Assembly (NCBI GenBank): GCA_039619475.1 | Contig: CM077115.1 | Location: 445,831,292 to 445,895,291 of the forward strand | Reading direction: 5' to 3' | Origin: Icerya purchasi | Lineage: Eukaryota; Arthropoda; Insecta; Hemiptera; Monophlebidae | Length of the DNA stretch: 64,000 nucleotides | Shown: in pieces, positions 1 through 10,796 of the stretch | Layout of the letters: the number at the start of each line of letters is the position of its first letter | Numbering within the stretch: the first letter of the stretch is position 1 | Made by a program: the position numbers and the translations under genes | The notes under the pieces: model-generated | The model's input: the letters and a program-made list of their open reading frames with translations, nothing else | Told to the model about the DNA's origin: nothing | Databases searched by the model: none

Positions 1-1232
1 TAATAAGACAAGATACAATGTTATTTTTTAAAAAACCCTCGCTTAAGTTTAACAATTTTCGGCATATTGAATTGAAGAGTATTTTATTTGAAATTATATT
101 GAATTTCAATTAAATATTTACAGTATGCGTGACTGTATTCATAAATGCATTTAAACGCTTTCAGGTACTGGACTTTTGGGATGTTTTAAATCTGTCCCGG
201 ATGATTAGGATTTGGTTGTGGCGGCCGAGAAACGTCGCTTCGAAATGACAAGAAGACAACGTTAACCAGTGATGGCATGATGCAAAATTATGTTTTGCTT
301 ATATCATAAAAGTTTTTCTGTAATTTGCGTTATAAATATTTTTGTTATTTCTTCATATACGTTATGCATGATATTTGTAAGAGATATCGTAAAGAAGAAT
401 TCGAGATTATGTACATTCTTTGTGAATTCGTTTTATCTAAGAGCTCCTAATGCTGCAGTGAAATATTTATAATTAATTTAACATCCTATTGTGTAAAAAA
501 AGCAGTTACGTCTAATCGAGTTAATTTCTTGTACTTGTATTTATTTTTTAACGCCGATAATTATCCGGTTAAGGAGAAGATAAGTCTCTCGATTATGTTC
601 GATAATTGTTAAAATTATATTCTTGTTATTTCTTTTTTATTTTTCGTTAATTATGTCCTAATTGTACTCGCGGTTCGTATAAATTCAATTTTTACATTTC
701 CGTTATAGATATTTAATAACCAAGAGACTGTCGCGACATTTATTTCTACTTATTTGTACTTTTATATTTTAAAATGGAGGTCAATATTCCGCTATAATCA
801 TTTATTTTACATAGTATTATAAAAAGTTACAGAATTTGTTAAATCAATTCAAAATTGATTTTTTTTATCTTTGTTATTAGTTACTATAAATACGATAATA
901 ATAATAAAATTGTTACTATCAACAACGTTTTTCTCTTTCGTTATTTGGAATTCTCTCGCTCCAAAAAAACAAAAAAACTTTACAGTAGATAATTAAAAGT
1001 GGTGAAAAATTCGATGCGAACAAAAACCAGAACTCAACAGAAAAAACATTTAACTGGTTCGATACTAGTAATTAGAGGATGCAAAGTGATTACGTGGATT
1101 TCGCATTTAATACCATATTTAAATTAATCTCGATTGAACATCAGGAAATGTAGAAGTAACATGTATTTTAAAATCTTTACATATAGTTAATTGATCTTAA
1201 TTTTATGTAAGTATTGAATTTATTTTTATACA

Positions 1233-1233
<1 letters not shown>
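1..1233. other. AT-rich left flank, no firm gene
   Basis: Apart from one weak candidate exon at 165-248 I see only AT-rich sequence with short homopolymer runs. Open frames here are short and of low complexity. Confidence 0.6.
165..248 (+). CDS. Candidate terminal coding exon of an unidentified gene
   Basis: A CAG acceptor at 162-164 precedes a frame of 27 codons ending in TGA at 246-248. It begins VLDFWDVLNLSRMIRIW and ends RPRNVASK. The stretch is noticeably richer in G and C than its surroundings and reads like protein (hydrophobic, then basic), which is why it is listed. A second frame from the same acceptor gives a 14-residue end (TGLLGCFKSVPDD), so even the phase is uncertain. No upstream exon is in the window and I do not recognise the family. 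Confidence 0.22.
   Translation, partial: VLDFWDVLNLSRMIRIWLWRPRNVASK

Positions 1234-1287
<54 letters not shown>
1234..1287. repeat. (ATT)n microsatellite
   Basis: About 18 uninterrupted ATT units, just outside the 3' end of the minus-strand mariner remnant. Confidence 0.95.
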
Positions 1288-1288
<1 letters not shown>

Positions 1289-1309
1289 TACCTCCCTCGA
1301 TTACGAGTA

Positions 1310-1831
1310 TGAGTTTTATCCGTAAGGATAAAGTAGCAGCGCTATTTTTGAGGAGCGCAATCTATCATCCGTGCTGCCGACCAACGAATATTTTTCGTAT
1401 ATATGCCTTGTTTTTGAAAAAAAACGTCCGTCCAACTGCGGCTAATCAATTCATGATCAAAATTCTTCACTTCTTCGTCGTTCGCGAAACGCTCTCTTCC
1501 CCCCAGGGCTGTTTTTAAATGATCAAACACACGTGGGAGATCATCCGAAAGAATGAGAGTTTCGACGCGCTCAAGGTTTATGCAAATCTGTGTGCAAAGT
1601 TGGCGGCTGACCGCTGCGCGCTTCAACTTCCACATAATATCGTCCTTCTTCGAACATATTAGGACACCATGTGGGTCAGGAAGTTTCTTTATCACCGTAC
1701 ACTTCACATATTTGTCGGTGAATTTCAACGGGATTATGATTTTCTCCCCACAGAAACCGCACTACGCCTCTCAATGTTTTGGATGACTTATTCACACGAG
1801 ACGCTTCATTTCAAACAGACAACAGACACTG
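1310..1831 (-). mobile_element. Internally deleted mariner element (non-autonomous derivative)
   Basis: Read on the minus strand from 1831, this segment matches the plus-strand mariner copy at 9151 onward: the same leader (CAGTGTCTG, then TTTGAAAT and GTGAATAAGTCATCCAAAAC), the same start of the transposase region (IHRQICEVY and TQICIN blocks), and then a jump to the end of the transposase. The tail reads LGGRERFANDEEVKNF, the usual C-terminal block of mariner transposases. The middle, which would carry the catalytic D,D34D region, is absent: roughly 600 bp of the longer copy are missing between its positions near 9440 and 10065. TA at 1832-1833 fits the mariner target. It cannot encode a working transposase. 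The 3' terminus near 1310 is approximate. Confidence 0.8.
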
Positions 1832-1832
1832 T

Positions 1833-1904
1833 AAACGAACCAAACAAGGTGATACCGGTTTCATTCCTTCACGGGGGGATAGAGGATGAAACCCTGGTTC
1901 GTTT
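1833..1904. repeat. Nested inverted repeat beside the mariner end
   Basis: AAACGAACC (1833-1841) pairs with GGTTCGTTT (1896-1904), and inside it GGTTTCAT (1857-1864) pairs with ATGAAACC (1886-1893). The structure begins at the TA next to the mariner terminus. It may be part of another small palindromic element or an extended mariner end. Confidence 0.6.
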
Positions 1905-2269
1905 AGGCTGGAGTGGGGGGTTGTATGTTAATTTAGGTAGAAACTACGCGCGAGTCTTAATTCATTCATCCTCTCTCGTATTGATATGAACGTGGGACGG
2001 GGTTATTTTATTTATTCGTAGAAAATGATCCAGCTTAAGGTCGTGTCCACGGTGGTGGGGTTGACCCTCCTCCCCACGCATACACACATACACACATTAG
2101 AACTGAAATAGTTATTATAAATACACAAAAATCTGAAAAAAATCAAAAATTTAAAATAAATATTGATAATTCTTTAGGGTGTTCTTACATTTTTTAAAAA
2201 AAAAAGGAAAAATTTGCTCCATATTTTTAGGTACTTCATTAATATTTTATGCAAAAATTTTTATTGAAT

Positions 2270-3563
2270 ATCTGATCGCTACTTACAACCTTGCGGTCAT
2301 CGGTCTGCTAGAAACTCACCTTCCGTAACGTCTCCAACTATGTTATTCATCAAAATGGTTACTCTCTAGGGGCAGCTGGGCGTGCGGAGGAGCAGCAACA
2401 CTAGTTCACGTTACTATCCCGTCTCAAACTTTACTGAATAATAAGTTCTCTCCAGACGCTAGTGATAATTGTTCTCATGCCAGTTGCCACAAGTAGGATA
2501 AGATCCATATGCAAAATTGTTACCCACCGCCATGCAGAAACGTCGTCTATACTATAATGAGCTCTCTGTTATCACAGATGGGTTCTCCCTCACTCCTCTT
2601 AGGAGATTTTAATGTTCATTCTCTAATTTGGGGATCGGCTATTACTAACCATCATGGCGCCGTGTTAACTAATATTCTCTATGACAACGATTTCGCTCTT
2701 CTGTCATCTAGTGCCCCGACACACTTCGACTTCACAGCAAACTCTTTTTTAACAATCGATTTATCTCTGCACCACATCGCTTTACCCGACGTGGTCCAGC
2801 CAGGTTTTGGATGACCTCCATTTATTTTCCGATCATCATCTACGAGGCTCGCGGGACAGTGCATCCAATTAGCCACATCCGATGTTACGGAAGTACATGT
2901 TCCACAGAGCGGACTGAGAAATTTAAAGTGAAAGAGTGGTAATGGAGTCTCAGTCGGTCCGTCGATAAAGAAGAACCTAGAAACACTGGTCCAGGCAATG
3001 TTTAGGGCTACCCCCATTCATCAATACCGAAATCATATACCGCATCTTTGTAGGGTTCACTGGTAGTGTAATGAGATGCGGGATGCGATAAGAAACAGAA
3101 AACGCGTTCTTAAACACAGTACAAGTCCGCAAAGTCTGTTCTAGACTTAATGGACTGCAAAAGGTGCAGAGAGCAGTTGCTCAGGACCTCATTAGGATGA
3201 ACAAGTTCGAAGTGTGGCTCCCGCTTATGTCATCTATCAATGACTCTTCGCTACGGCGTTAACATGGAGGAAAATTAAATCCCTCCACGCAATCCAGCAC
3301 TCACTATCCCCCGCCACCATTACAGTTAATAATAATGTCATAAGTAAGGCAGCTTCAGTTGTCACGGCATTTGCAAATTACTTCGCTAAAGTGTTTTCGA
3401 CGGGGTCCTGTTCGGCGGCCTTTCTGCATCGCAAGTAGGGATTGCAATTCGGCGTCATTTTCAATCCGACCGCATTGATCAAATTAGAATGATTTTCCCT
3501 TTTCGTTCCAAAATAGACTGTTAATGAGTTAATCGAGTTATATAGGTAGTTTATAAAAAAACA
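2270..3563 (+). pseudogene. Jockey-like LINE ORF2, endonuclease and linker part (decayed)
   Basis: Conceptual translation in shifting plus frames gives an apurinic-type endonuclease domain: VIGLLETHL near 2300, LLLGDFNVHSLIWGS near 2600-2640, SAPTHFDF and SFLTIDLSL near 2710-2770, and the catalytic LFSDHHL near 2820-2840. The linker before the reverse transcriptase follows (VTAFANYFAKVFS near 3360-3400). Frameshifts and stops are frequent, so no protein is made. The sequence is broken by the Tc1 element beginning at 3568. The same kind of LINE resumes near 7990 on the same strand, suggesting one insertion split by later ones. Clade (jockey/R1-like) rests on these motifs only. Confidence 0.75.
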
Positions 3564-3567
3564 TATA

Positions 3568-3806
3568 CAGTGAGCCACAATAACATCCGGGCACCGATGT
3601 ACCCAATGAATATGCGCCAAAAACAATGGAAAAAAAATGCTTTACTGTTGAAACAAGCAACGAAAATAGAAAAATAAGTATTTCCTTAATATATTCTCAA
3701 ACAGAAAAAAAAAAGAAAAAAGAGCAGAAACATTAAAAAAAGCACGGCTTACGATACCAAAAACACAAAAATTACGAATTTTAAACGCCACATTAATATC
3801 TGGGCA
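3568..3806 (+). repeat. Left IR/DR arm of the Tc1 element
   Basis: The outer direct repeat (3575-3593) reads CCACAATAACATCCGGGCA and the inner one (3788-3806) CCACATTAATATCTGGGCA. The arm pairs along its length with 5007-5235, with scattered mismatches and small indels. Confidence 0.9.
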
Positions 3807-3984
3807 CGTAGAACTAAGTGCAGCAAAACACTCATGGGTTTTTCCCAAGTGCATCAACTAAGACGCGGTACTGATATGAATCATCACAGTAACGCGAGTC
3901 GTTACGCCAAAACTACAATAATTATAGTTAAACAGTAAGTCTGTTACGGTAATTGTTTAGAAAGGTGCGTGTTAGTGCAGCGAA

Positions 3985-4947
3985 ATGTCGCGAACGAATG
4001 CGTCAATCAGTAGTTTGGAAGAATAAACAAAATTAGTCGGAACGGAAGATGGCACAGCTACTGAATATTCCGAAAAGTACGGTGCATGATGTTCTTCATC
4101 GCTTCAAAAAGGTAAAATCGCATCGACTCGAAATCTCAAAAAGGGAAACCAAAAAAGCTAACAAAATACGACATGCGTTTTATCGGGCGAGAAATAGAAG
4201 GAAACCCTTAAGTGAAGTGCGCCAAAACTAACTAGAAAGCAAAATGATAGAAATTTCAGCCGAAACAATACGTCGGGCCATAAAAGAAATGGGGTACTTT
4301 TCCCACAATGCCCGCAGAAAACCCTATATTAGTTCTGCAAATATAAAAAAACGGCTCGCATTCGCAGAACAATATTTAATTCGGACGAATTCTGGAAGAA
4401 CGTCATTTTTATTGATGAGTCTAAACGTCTTTGGGAGTGATGGAAAACAGAAAGTATGGTGTAAACCGCGAATACTGCATATGAATTAAAAACTCTGACT
4501 GCATCAATTAAACACGGCGGAGGAAATTTATAGGTGTGGGGGTGTTTCGCGGCGAGTGGTGTGAGATATTTAGTCACCATTGATGGTACTATGAATAGCG
4601 ATCTATATGTCGACATTTTACGACACAATTTATGTCAAAGCGCTGAAAAATTATGATCCAAAACATACAGTGTACAAAACTCGAGAGTGGATTCTCTATA
4701 ATTGCCCCCGCATCCTTACCACGCCCCCAAAATCTCCGGATTGCAATCCCATAGAGAACCTATGGGACTAACTCAATAAGAGGATTCGTGAAAAGCCGAT
4801 TTCCAACTGTAATGAATTTTAAAAAGTCGTTTAAAAGAGGAATGGCAGAAAATTCCCCTTGATTATCTACAAAAATTAGTTTGTTCAATGCCGCGCAGGT
4901 TGAAAGCGGTCGTGGATGCCGAAGGTCGTCGTCATATGAAGTATTAA
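3985..4947 (+). pseudogene. Tc1-like transposase, broken
   Basis: The reading follows a Tc1 transposase order: helix-turn-helix block (MAQLLNIPKSTVHDVLHRF, 4049 on), second DNA-binding block (ISAETIRRAIKEMGY, near 4255), the first catalytic aspartate in VIFIDESK near 4405-4425, GGGNL near 4520, TREWILYNCPRILTTPPKS near 4680-4730, the glutamate in NPIENLWD near 4745-4770, and the usual C-terminus ending RRHMKY then a stop at 4945-4947. Several frameshifts and in-frame stops are present. The block with the second catalytic aspartate (normally DNDPKHT) reads NYDPKHT after an apparent small deletion. It cannot be functional. Confidence 0.88.
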
Positions 4948-5006
4948 TTTTTCCAGGATGTAGATATTCAGTTATTTGGAGAGCTCCTTTATTTTATTTT
5001 TTCATT

Positions 5007-5235
5007 TGCCCGGATATTAATGAGGCGTTTAAAATTCGTAATTTTTGTGTTTTTTATATCGTAAGCTGTGTTTTTTTAATGTTTTTGATTTTTGTTATTT
5101 TTTTTGAGAATAAATTAAGGAGATACTTATTTTTCTATTTTCGTTACTTGTTTCAATAGTAAAGCATTTTTTTCCCTTTGTTTTTAGCGTTATTCATTGG
5201 GTACATCAGTGCCCGGATATTATTGTGGCTCACTG
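5007..5235 (-). repeat. Right IR/DR arm of the Tc1 element
   Basis: Inverse of 3568-3806. Its direct repeats lie at 5210-5228 (outer) and 5007-5025 (inner), both containing TGCCCGGATATTA. Confidence 0.9.
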
Positions 5236-5589
5236 TATAGATATATATGAAATAAACTTTATTTCCGATATTAAAATTAGACAACAAGCAAACAATTAAA
5301 ACTTAGTACAGTGTGTAGGTAACTAATTAAATTTTAACATAACGTTTCCTAGATTTCACAGATAGATCGATTTTAGTAAGTAACTTTAAAAAAAACCTAA
5401 AACATAATTAATCTTACGTTATTTACTGAGATCACACAGTAATTAGGTATTTAGGAATGCTAATAAGTCTTATTCTTATATTTATGACAGACATCATGAT
5501 GAATGTGTCTAACGAATGACACAATTACCACAATAATAAATTTATATTATAACTCTTTAGTTTAATTAACTCAAGATAAATAATTATTC

Positions 5590-7420
5590 TAATTACACAT
5601 TATAAAAATTAATTTTGGTTTTGAAAAAACGATCGGAAAAAAATAAATAGTGTTAATTGCGTCATCTGCCAATTGACTTCTAATAGAGCCACAAATATAA
5701 CCTACGGCCGAAAAGGCCCTTTCAGCTTCTACACTTGTCGACTTTATTTTCAGCAAATAATCATAAATGGCAGACAAGAATTCTCTTCGAACTTCCCCAC
5801 TTTCAAATGCGGTAATTTCCTTTAAATCTTTCCTTGCTGTATTTGTAATTGTAATTCTACCTGTAATGTCAAATATTTTTTCAGTGATGGTAAATCTAAG
5901 TTCTCTACTATTTCGTCCTCGTTTTCCCTTCATGATATTTCCATGGATTCTGTACGTATATTAATATCCCTGTTACTATAGTGCGGCGTTCTTTAATGGT
6001 CACACGTAGTGCTGCTTCAGATAATTCAGTACTTAACGCCGGGTTATGAGTGACCAACTTCTCTAAACGAAAATTTTAGCGTTGTTTCAACAGTTAACAA
6101 GGTCGAATCTTTTCTGCATAGGGCCTCTACAGCTAATTTAAATGGCTGCAAACTGTCAATCAATTCTTTTATTTTCCACCATTTAATGTCACTAAATTTT
6201 TCGTTAGATTCCATATCTATTAAAGCCGTACAGATACATACTTTCAGCTTATAAAATCTTTCTATCATAGCCGGAAGACTATTCCAACATGTACGGCAAT
6301 TCAAAATAAGGCTTAATTCTTTACCAACGGATCTTTTTTCACATACTTTTGTAGATACATATCAGATTTAGTAGGCCATCTTTTGAACAGCTTCACCGCT
6401 TTTCGCACTTTTTGAAGGAGATCATTGTATCTAGGAATTACTTCAGCCCCAGATAGATAAGGCGAACGAGGATCCGTTATTGTTACTGTTTACCTTCTTG
6501 TTCATCGGGAACATCATTCGTTGTATCTTCGTTATCTGTATCTGATTCATTAGATGTTGTTAGCGTTGTTGCAAGGTGTTCTTCTTTCTTCTCTTTATCC
6601 TTTTTATATAAAACATCGACCACGGCTAATTGTAATCAATGTGCGAAGCGCAGTTGCTGATAGCAATTCATGAGCTTACCTACTTTGATCACAACACTTG
6701 TGCCGTCAATACTCATGCCAATAATATCAATATCTGAATCGAGACCGAAACTTCTTAAGCGGCTTTTTATTAAACTGATAGTATGTTCCGCAGTACACGA
6801 ACCATGTATTCTAACCAAACCAAGATTAAAATGTTTTTCTCTGTGGTGTACATTTAGGTTTAAATATCGGTGATTTTTTTTTGAGCAGTTCATTCGTCAA
6901 AACTCAAAGAGAATCTTTTTCCTTGTTTCTTAAGACTTTCGAACTCAATTATCAAGTTGGCTTTAACGGTATTCGCAAAATTTGTTACTATAGATCTTAT
7001 ATCGTGTTTGCAGAATTAGGAAGTTGAAATCCGCTTTTCAAGAACAAATATCTCAAATCTGACGGAGTACAAAATAAACTGAGGGATAGACCATTTTGAT
7101 AGACCATATCGAGTTTTTCTTTTTAAAATAACTGTCAATTATTTTAGAACTTTTTTTTTTTCGAGAACTTCTTCCTCATAAATAATATTAGTTGAATCAG
7201 TTTTTGATGTGGATGGTTTAAGAAATTTAATCAGAATTCGGACGTTTTGCACTGGTTATTTTTCAGAACTTAGGTCAATGCAATGCTTTGATCTCAAATG
7301 TGTTTACAAACCTTTATAAGAAACTTTACTTATTTTCAGTACGTTAGAGCACAATGTGCATTCCGCGTTCACAGAGTTGTCTTTTTGCATTTTTTTAAAA
7401 TAATGCTATACAGTTTTCTC
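5590..7420 (-). pseudogene. hAT-superfamily transposase with BED finger, broken
   Basis: Reading downward on the minus strand gives a BED-type zinc finger near 7370-7290 (AECTLCSN, then HLRSKH), the RNase H-like catalytic region near 6890-6640 (YLNLNVHH, LGLVRIHGSC, DIIGMSIDG, QQLRFAH), a middle block near 6304-6050 (WNSLPAMIERF, LQPFKLAVEALCRKD) and the hAT C-terminal dimerisation block near 5720-5650 (TSVEAERAFSAVGYICGSIR). Domain order and spacing are those of a full-length hAT transposase, but frames shift and stops occur between blocks. Terminal inverted repeats and the 8-bp target duplication were not found with confidence. It lies between the Tc1 element and the resumed LINE sequence, so it probably inserted into the LINE. 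Confidence 0.85.
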
Positions 7421-7989
7421 ACTGTGCCCGCCATAATTCGCCTTATTTTGGCTTGGTTTTGAAACTTTTGTCAACTAGGCTAAACTAATAACAAAACTAG
7501 TGTGTATACTACCAGTAGTAGTAGCTGTAACAAACTACGAGATATATTTAATTCAAATTTTAGTTCGTACGTAACGTAACTCAACTCAATTCATTGCTAA
7601 GTTAAATAATTCAGACAATTTGTGTGAAGTGTCCGGCATTATTCATTGATTTTGTGACAGATTATTTTAATCATTCTCACACTCGTCACGTGGAACGTAA
7701 ATATGATTTATTTATCAATTGAACAAAAAAACAATGTGTCTATTTAAATAAAACACTTATCAGAGGATCCTCTCGCGATTTATTTTTTATTTTATCTTAA
7801 TTTTTTAAATCATCAGTGTTCGTGTAACTGTATAAGAAAAATGTCTACTTACTTACATTTTGATGACGAAGCAGCGACAAAACAAAACACACATTTGTTG
7901 ACTCGAGCGAGTCGAATGATACTGTCGAACCACTCGCACGCACATGTATGCATTCCTGTCTTATGAAAGGAAGCGACGGTCGTTTTTAG

Positions 7990-8690
7990 AATCAGAACAC
8001 AGTTACCGTCTTATATTGATTGTTTTAAGCTCTCCTTAATAAAATTCTGGAAAAAATGGTCAGCCGACGTTACCTCTCCTTTTGTGAGCCCAATAACATC
8101 CGTACCTTCAATACAAGCCAGAGACCGTAAGGCTCAATCGACGGTAAGCCTTCGAAGGAAGATTCCATCAGTATTCAAGAGCCGCCAGTACCTAATGACC
8201 CCATCTTCTTCGATATAGAAAAAGCTTTTGACCGTCTATGGCGGCAAGACTTGATTAACAAATTACGAAGAATGGGAGTGGCTCTAGCGGAATGATCAGA
8301 TTCACACGAAATTTTTTATTCGACTGAACAATAAGGGGGTCGGCATTGAGTCGCAGTTCTCTGAAGTCGTTAGTATTCAGAATGACATACCACGAGATTC
8401 TGCGCTGAGCGTATCCTTTCTATACATCAATGATATTGCCGAATAGCCACCGGTGACTGCCCGGGACCGTTCATTGATAACTTCAATATCCCCTTAACCT
8501 CCAATGATCCTCAAAAATATCTAGATCAATTTTCCAGATAAAAATCACTAGATTCCAAAAATGATCAGAGGTCAATGGTCTAAATTGTTCTTCCCCTAAG
8601 ACAGTAAAAGTGTTGATTTCTTCACTATTCGACGTTACGAATTATAACGGGAGTCCATTATATATACTTCCCCCCGTAGCAGTATCTGCG
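7990..8690 (+). pseudogene. Jockey-like LINE ORF2, reverse transcriptase part (decayed)
   Basis: The plus strand reads, across frameshifts, a degenerate YRPISLL-type block near 8005, NKILEKMVSRRYLSF near 8040, FFDIEKAFDRLWRQDLINKL near 8210-8265, a degraded template-grip region with INDIAE near 8430, and the block GLNCSSPKTV near 8580, all typical of jockey-group reverse transcriptases. The YADD catalytic box is not intact. Position and strand fit continuation of the LINE that stops at 3563. Confidence 0.78.
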
Positions 8691-8728
8691 CGTTAACAGG
8701 CGTCTCTGCACTCAGAGTTTGTCGATCC

Positions 8729-9148
8729 GTGTTTACGTTAAGAAACGGTATTCCTTTTTTGAGGTTGAATAGCGTTTCTCCAAAAGTCGTCCTCCTTCTT
8801 GCGTTTAACAAAGATCCGCTTCCTGTACCCACAGGCCTGCTGTCTTCAAATAACATTGTTGTTCCGAAAGAGATTTTCAGTCAATCGTCAGTCGTAACCT
8901 CCCCAACTGTGACACACAATACACATAAACAGGAATCATTTGAAGTTATTAAGCAATACTCCAACGCCGTCTGCTGTTTTTCCGATAAAACGATAGCTGC
9001 GTCCTGCAAAGGGTCTTTATCCACTGCGTGCGCTTTTAAGGTAAATGGTGACGCGTCTTCACAGCACGTCTCAGTGATTGCACTGTACCATCCTGTATGC
9101 AGAACTATACACAGTCCTTTTTTACATGAAGACGACTATGTCGGCCAC
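8729..9148 (+). pseudogene. LINE ORF2 C-terminal part, RNase H-like remnant
   Basis: An open frame of about 150 codons runs through this stretch. DPLPVPTGLLSS resembles the conserved block before the RNase H domain of jockey elements. AVCCFSDKTIA followed by ACAFKVNGDASS resembles the first RNase H strand, where a catalytic TDGSK is expected and SDKTI is found. It is cut at the TA (9149-9150) where the mariner copy begins. Assignment rests on motif spacing. Confidence 0.6.
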
Positions 9149-9150
9149 TA

Positions 9151-10295
9151 CAGTGTCTGTTTGAAATGGGGCGTCTCATGTGAATAAGTCATCCAAAACA
9201 TTGAGAGGCGTAGTACGGTTTTTGTGGGCAAAAAATCATAATCGAAATTCATCGACAAATATGCGAAGTGTACAGTGATAAAAAAATTTCCAGACTCACA
9301 TAGTGTCCATATCGTGTGCTTCGAAGAAGGACGCGAGATTATGTGGAATATGAAGGGCGCGCAGTGGTCGGCCGTTAATTTCGCACACAGATTTGCATAA
9401 ACGTTAAGCGCGTCGAAACTTTCATTTTTTCGGATTTAAAATTCGAGACATTGCAGCAAAACTGGACATTTCTCTTACGGTAGTACGGCGAGTACGCAAT
9501 TGTTCACGAAGAAAATTACTTTTTCGCATCACGTTGGGTGATCTCTCGTTTACTGTCTGATGTGAACACAAAAACCTAGCGCTTCCAAATCGCCTTGGTG
9601 TTTCTCTTAAGCGATATGCACGAGAAGGTAAGCAATTTTTGGACCAAATAATCACGGGAGATAAGACGTGGGTTCATCATTATACTCCGGAAACGAAGAG
9701 AAGTTCGAACGAATGGAAACATAAGGGATCTTCGCACCCAAAAAAATGGGAAAACCACGATCAGCGCGCGTGAAATCATGTTGACGACAGGTTTTTTCGA
9801 TTCCCAAGGCGTCGTTTACACAGAGAAGAATTTACACCGAAAGGAACCACAATCAATGCCTCGGGCATATTGTACGAACCTTCGAAAGACGATAAAAAAT
9901 CGCGCAGACCGGGAAAATTGAGCAAAGGAATCGTTTTCATCCACGATAAGACCACATCGCATACTGCCCGCATAACACACAGGAGCTCTGATCAAAAAAA
10001 TTTAAATGAGAATTACGGTCACATTGCAGCCCCCTGATTTATTACCTTGTGACTTCCGTGTGTGTTCGATATCATTTAAAAACAGCCCCTGGGGGGGGAG
10101 GGAGCGTTTTGAGAACGACGAAGTAAAGAATTTCGTCACGAATATTGGTTAGCCGCGAAGTTAGGGGCGGACGTTTTTTCAAAAACAAGGCATTGACGAA
10201 AAATATTGGTACCACGTTACGACACAAGAGTGTTTGAATATTTTAGCTGAATACGTGTGTCGTAAAATAGACAGAAAAGATCGTAGATTTCAAAA
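9151..10295 (+). mobile_element. Mariner element, longer but decayed copy
   Basis: It starts CAGTGTCTGTTTGAAATG directly after a TA at 9149-9150 and runs through a recognisable mariner transposase to about 10290. The right terminus is degenerate, so the end is approximate. The inverted copy at 1310-1831 has the same ends but lacks the middle. Confidence 0.8.
9230..10285 (+). pseudogene. Mariner transposase, broken
   Basis: Plus-strand translation across several frames gives IHRQICEVY near 9250, the core ITGDKTWVHHYTPETKRSS near 9650-9710 (first catalytic aspartate in GDKTW), PKGTTINASGILYE near 9840-9880, a degraded second aspartate block (FIHDKTTSHTARI near 9940-9980, where DNARPH-like is expected), a degraded S/YSPDLAPCDF block (LLPCDF near 10040) and the C-terminal ENDEVKNF near 10110 plus FFQKQGIDEKY near 10175. 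Stops and frameshifts prevent translation. This is a vertebrate- and insect-wide mariner type; the subfamily is not assigned. Confidence 0.85.
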
Positions 10296-10299
10296 ATAT

Positions 10300-10765
10300 A
10301 CATATTTACATGTTTTTTATTATTTTTTTTTTTTTTATGGGGAAGTGTAACTTACTTATTGATCGTTCCTCGCCCTTCTGCGCGAGACAAGAAAACCAAA
10401 AAAACTCTACTGGAAAAAAAAAAAAATAGGGGGTACACATTGTCAGTCTGTTGGCTAGCGCCCGGATGTGTAAGAAAAAATAATATATTTTAAAAACAAT
10501 ATGCGAGCATATATTTTTCATTTCACATTCAACGTTAAAATAAACTATGTTCATGTATTGTAAAACAATAATAAATAAAGGTGTTCCTTAGTACAAATAT
10601 ATAACAACAATGATAAATAAAGCAAAAAAACAAATAAAAAATAATACTGTTAAATTAATACGCGCTACAACATATTGTAATCAGTTTAACAATAACTTTT
10701 TAAAAGTTATCTTGTGCGCCATTAGTTGCATAAATGACAAGTATTGTATACCTTAGCTGGTAATA

Positions 10766-10796
<31 letters not shown>

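Larger units (their letters stand above)
3568..5235 (+). mobile_element. Tc1-like DNA transposon with IR/DR ends, TA-flanked
   Basis: The element begins CAGTGAGCCACAATAA and ends with the inverse, and is flanked by TA at 3566-3567 and 5236-5237, the Tc1/mariner target duplication. Its terminal inverted repeats are long (about 239 and 229 bp). Each arm carries a related 19-base direct repeat at its outer and inner edge, as in Sleeping Beauty-type elements. A decayed transposase lies between the arms on the plus strand. Total length, 1668 bp, is normal for Tc1 elements. Confidence 0.93.

Noticed and set aside
1309..1518. Plus-strand 69-codon frame
   Set aside because: Shadow of the minus-strand mariner remnant.
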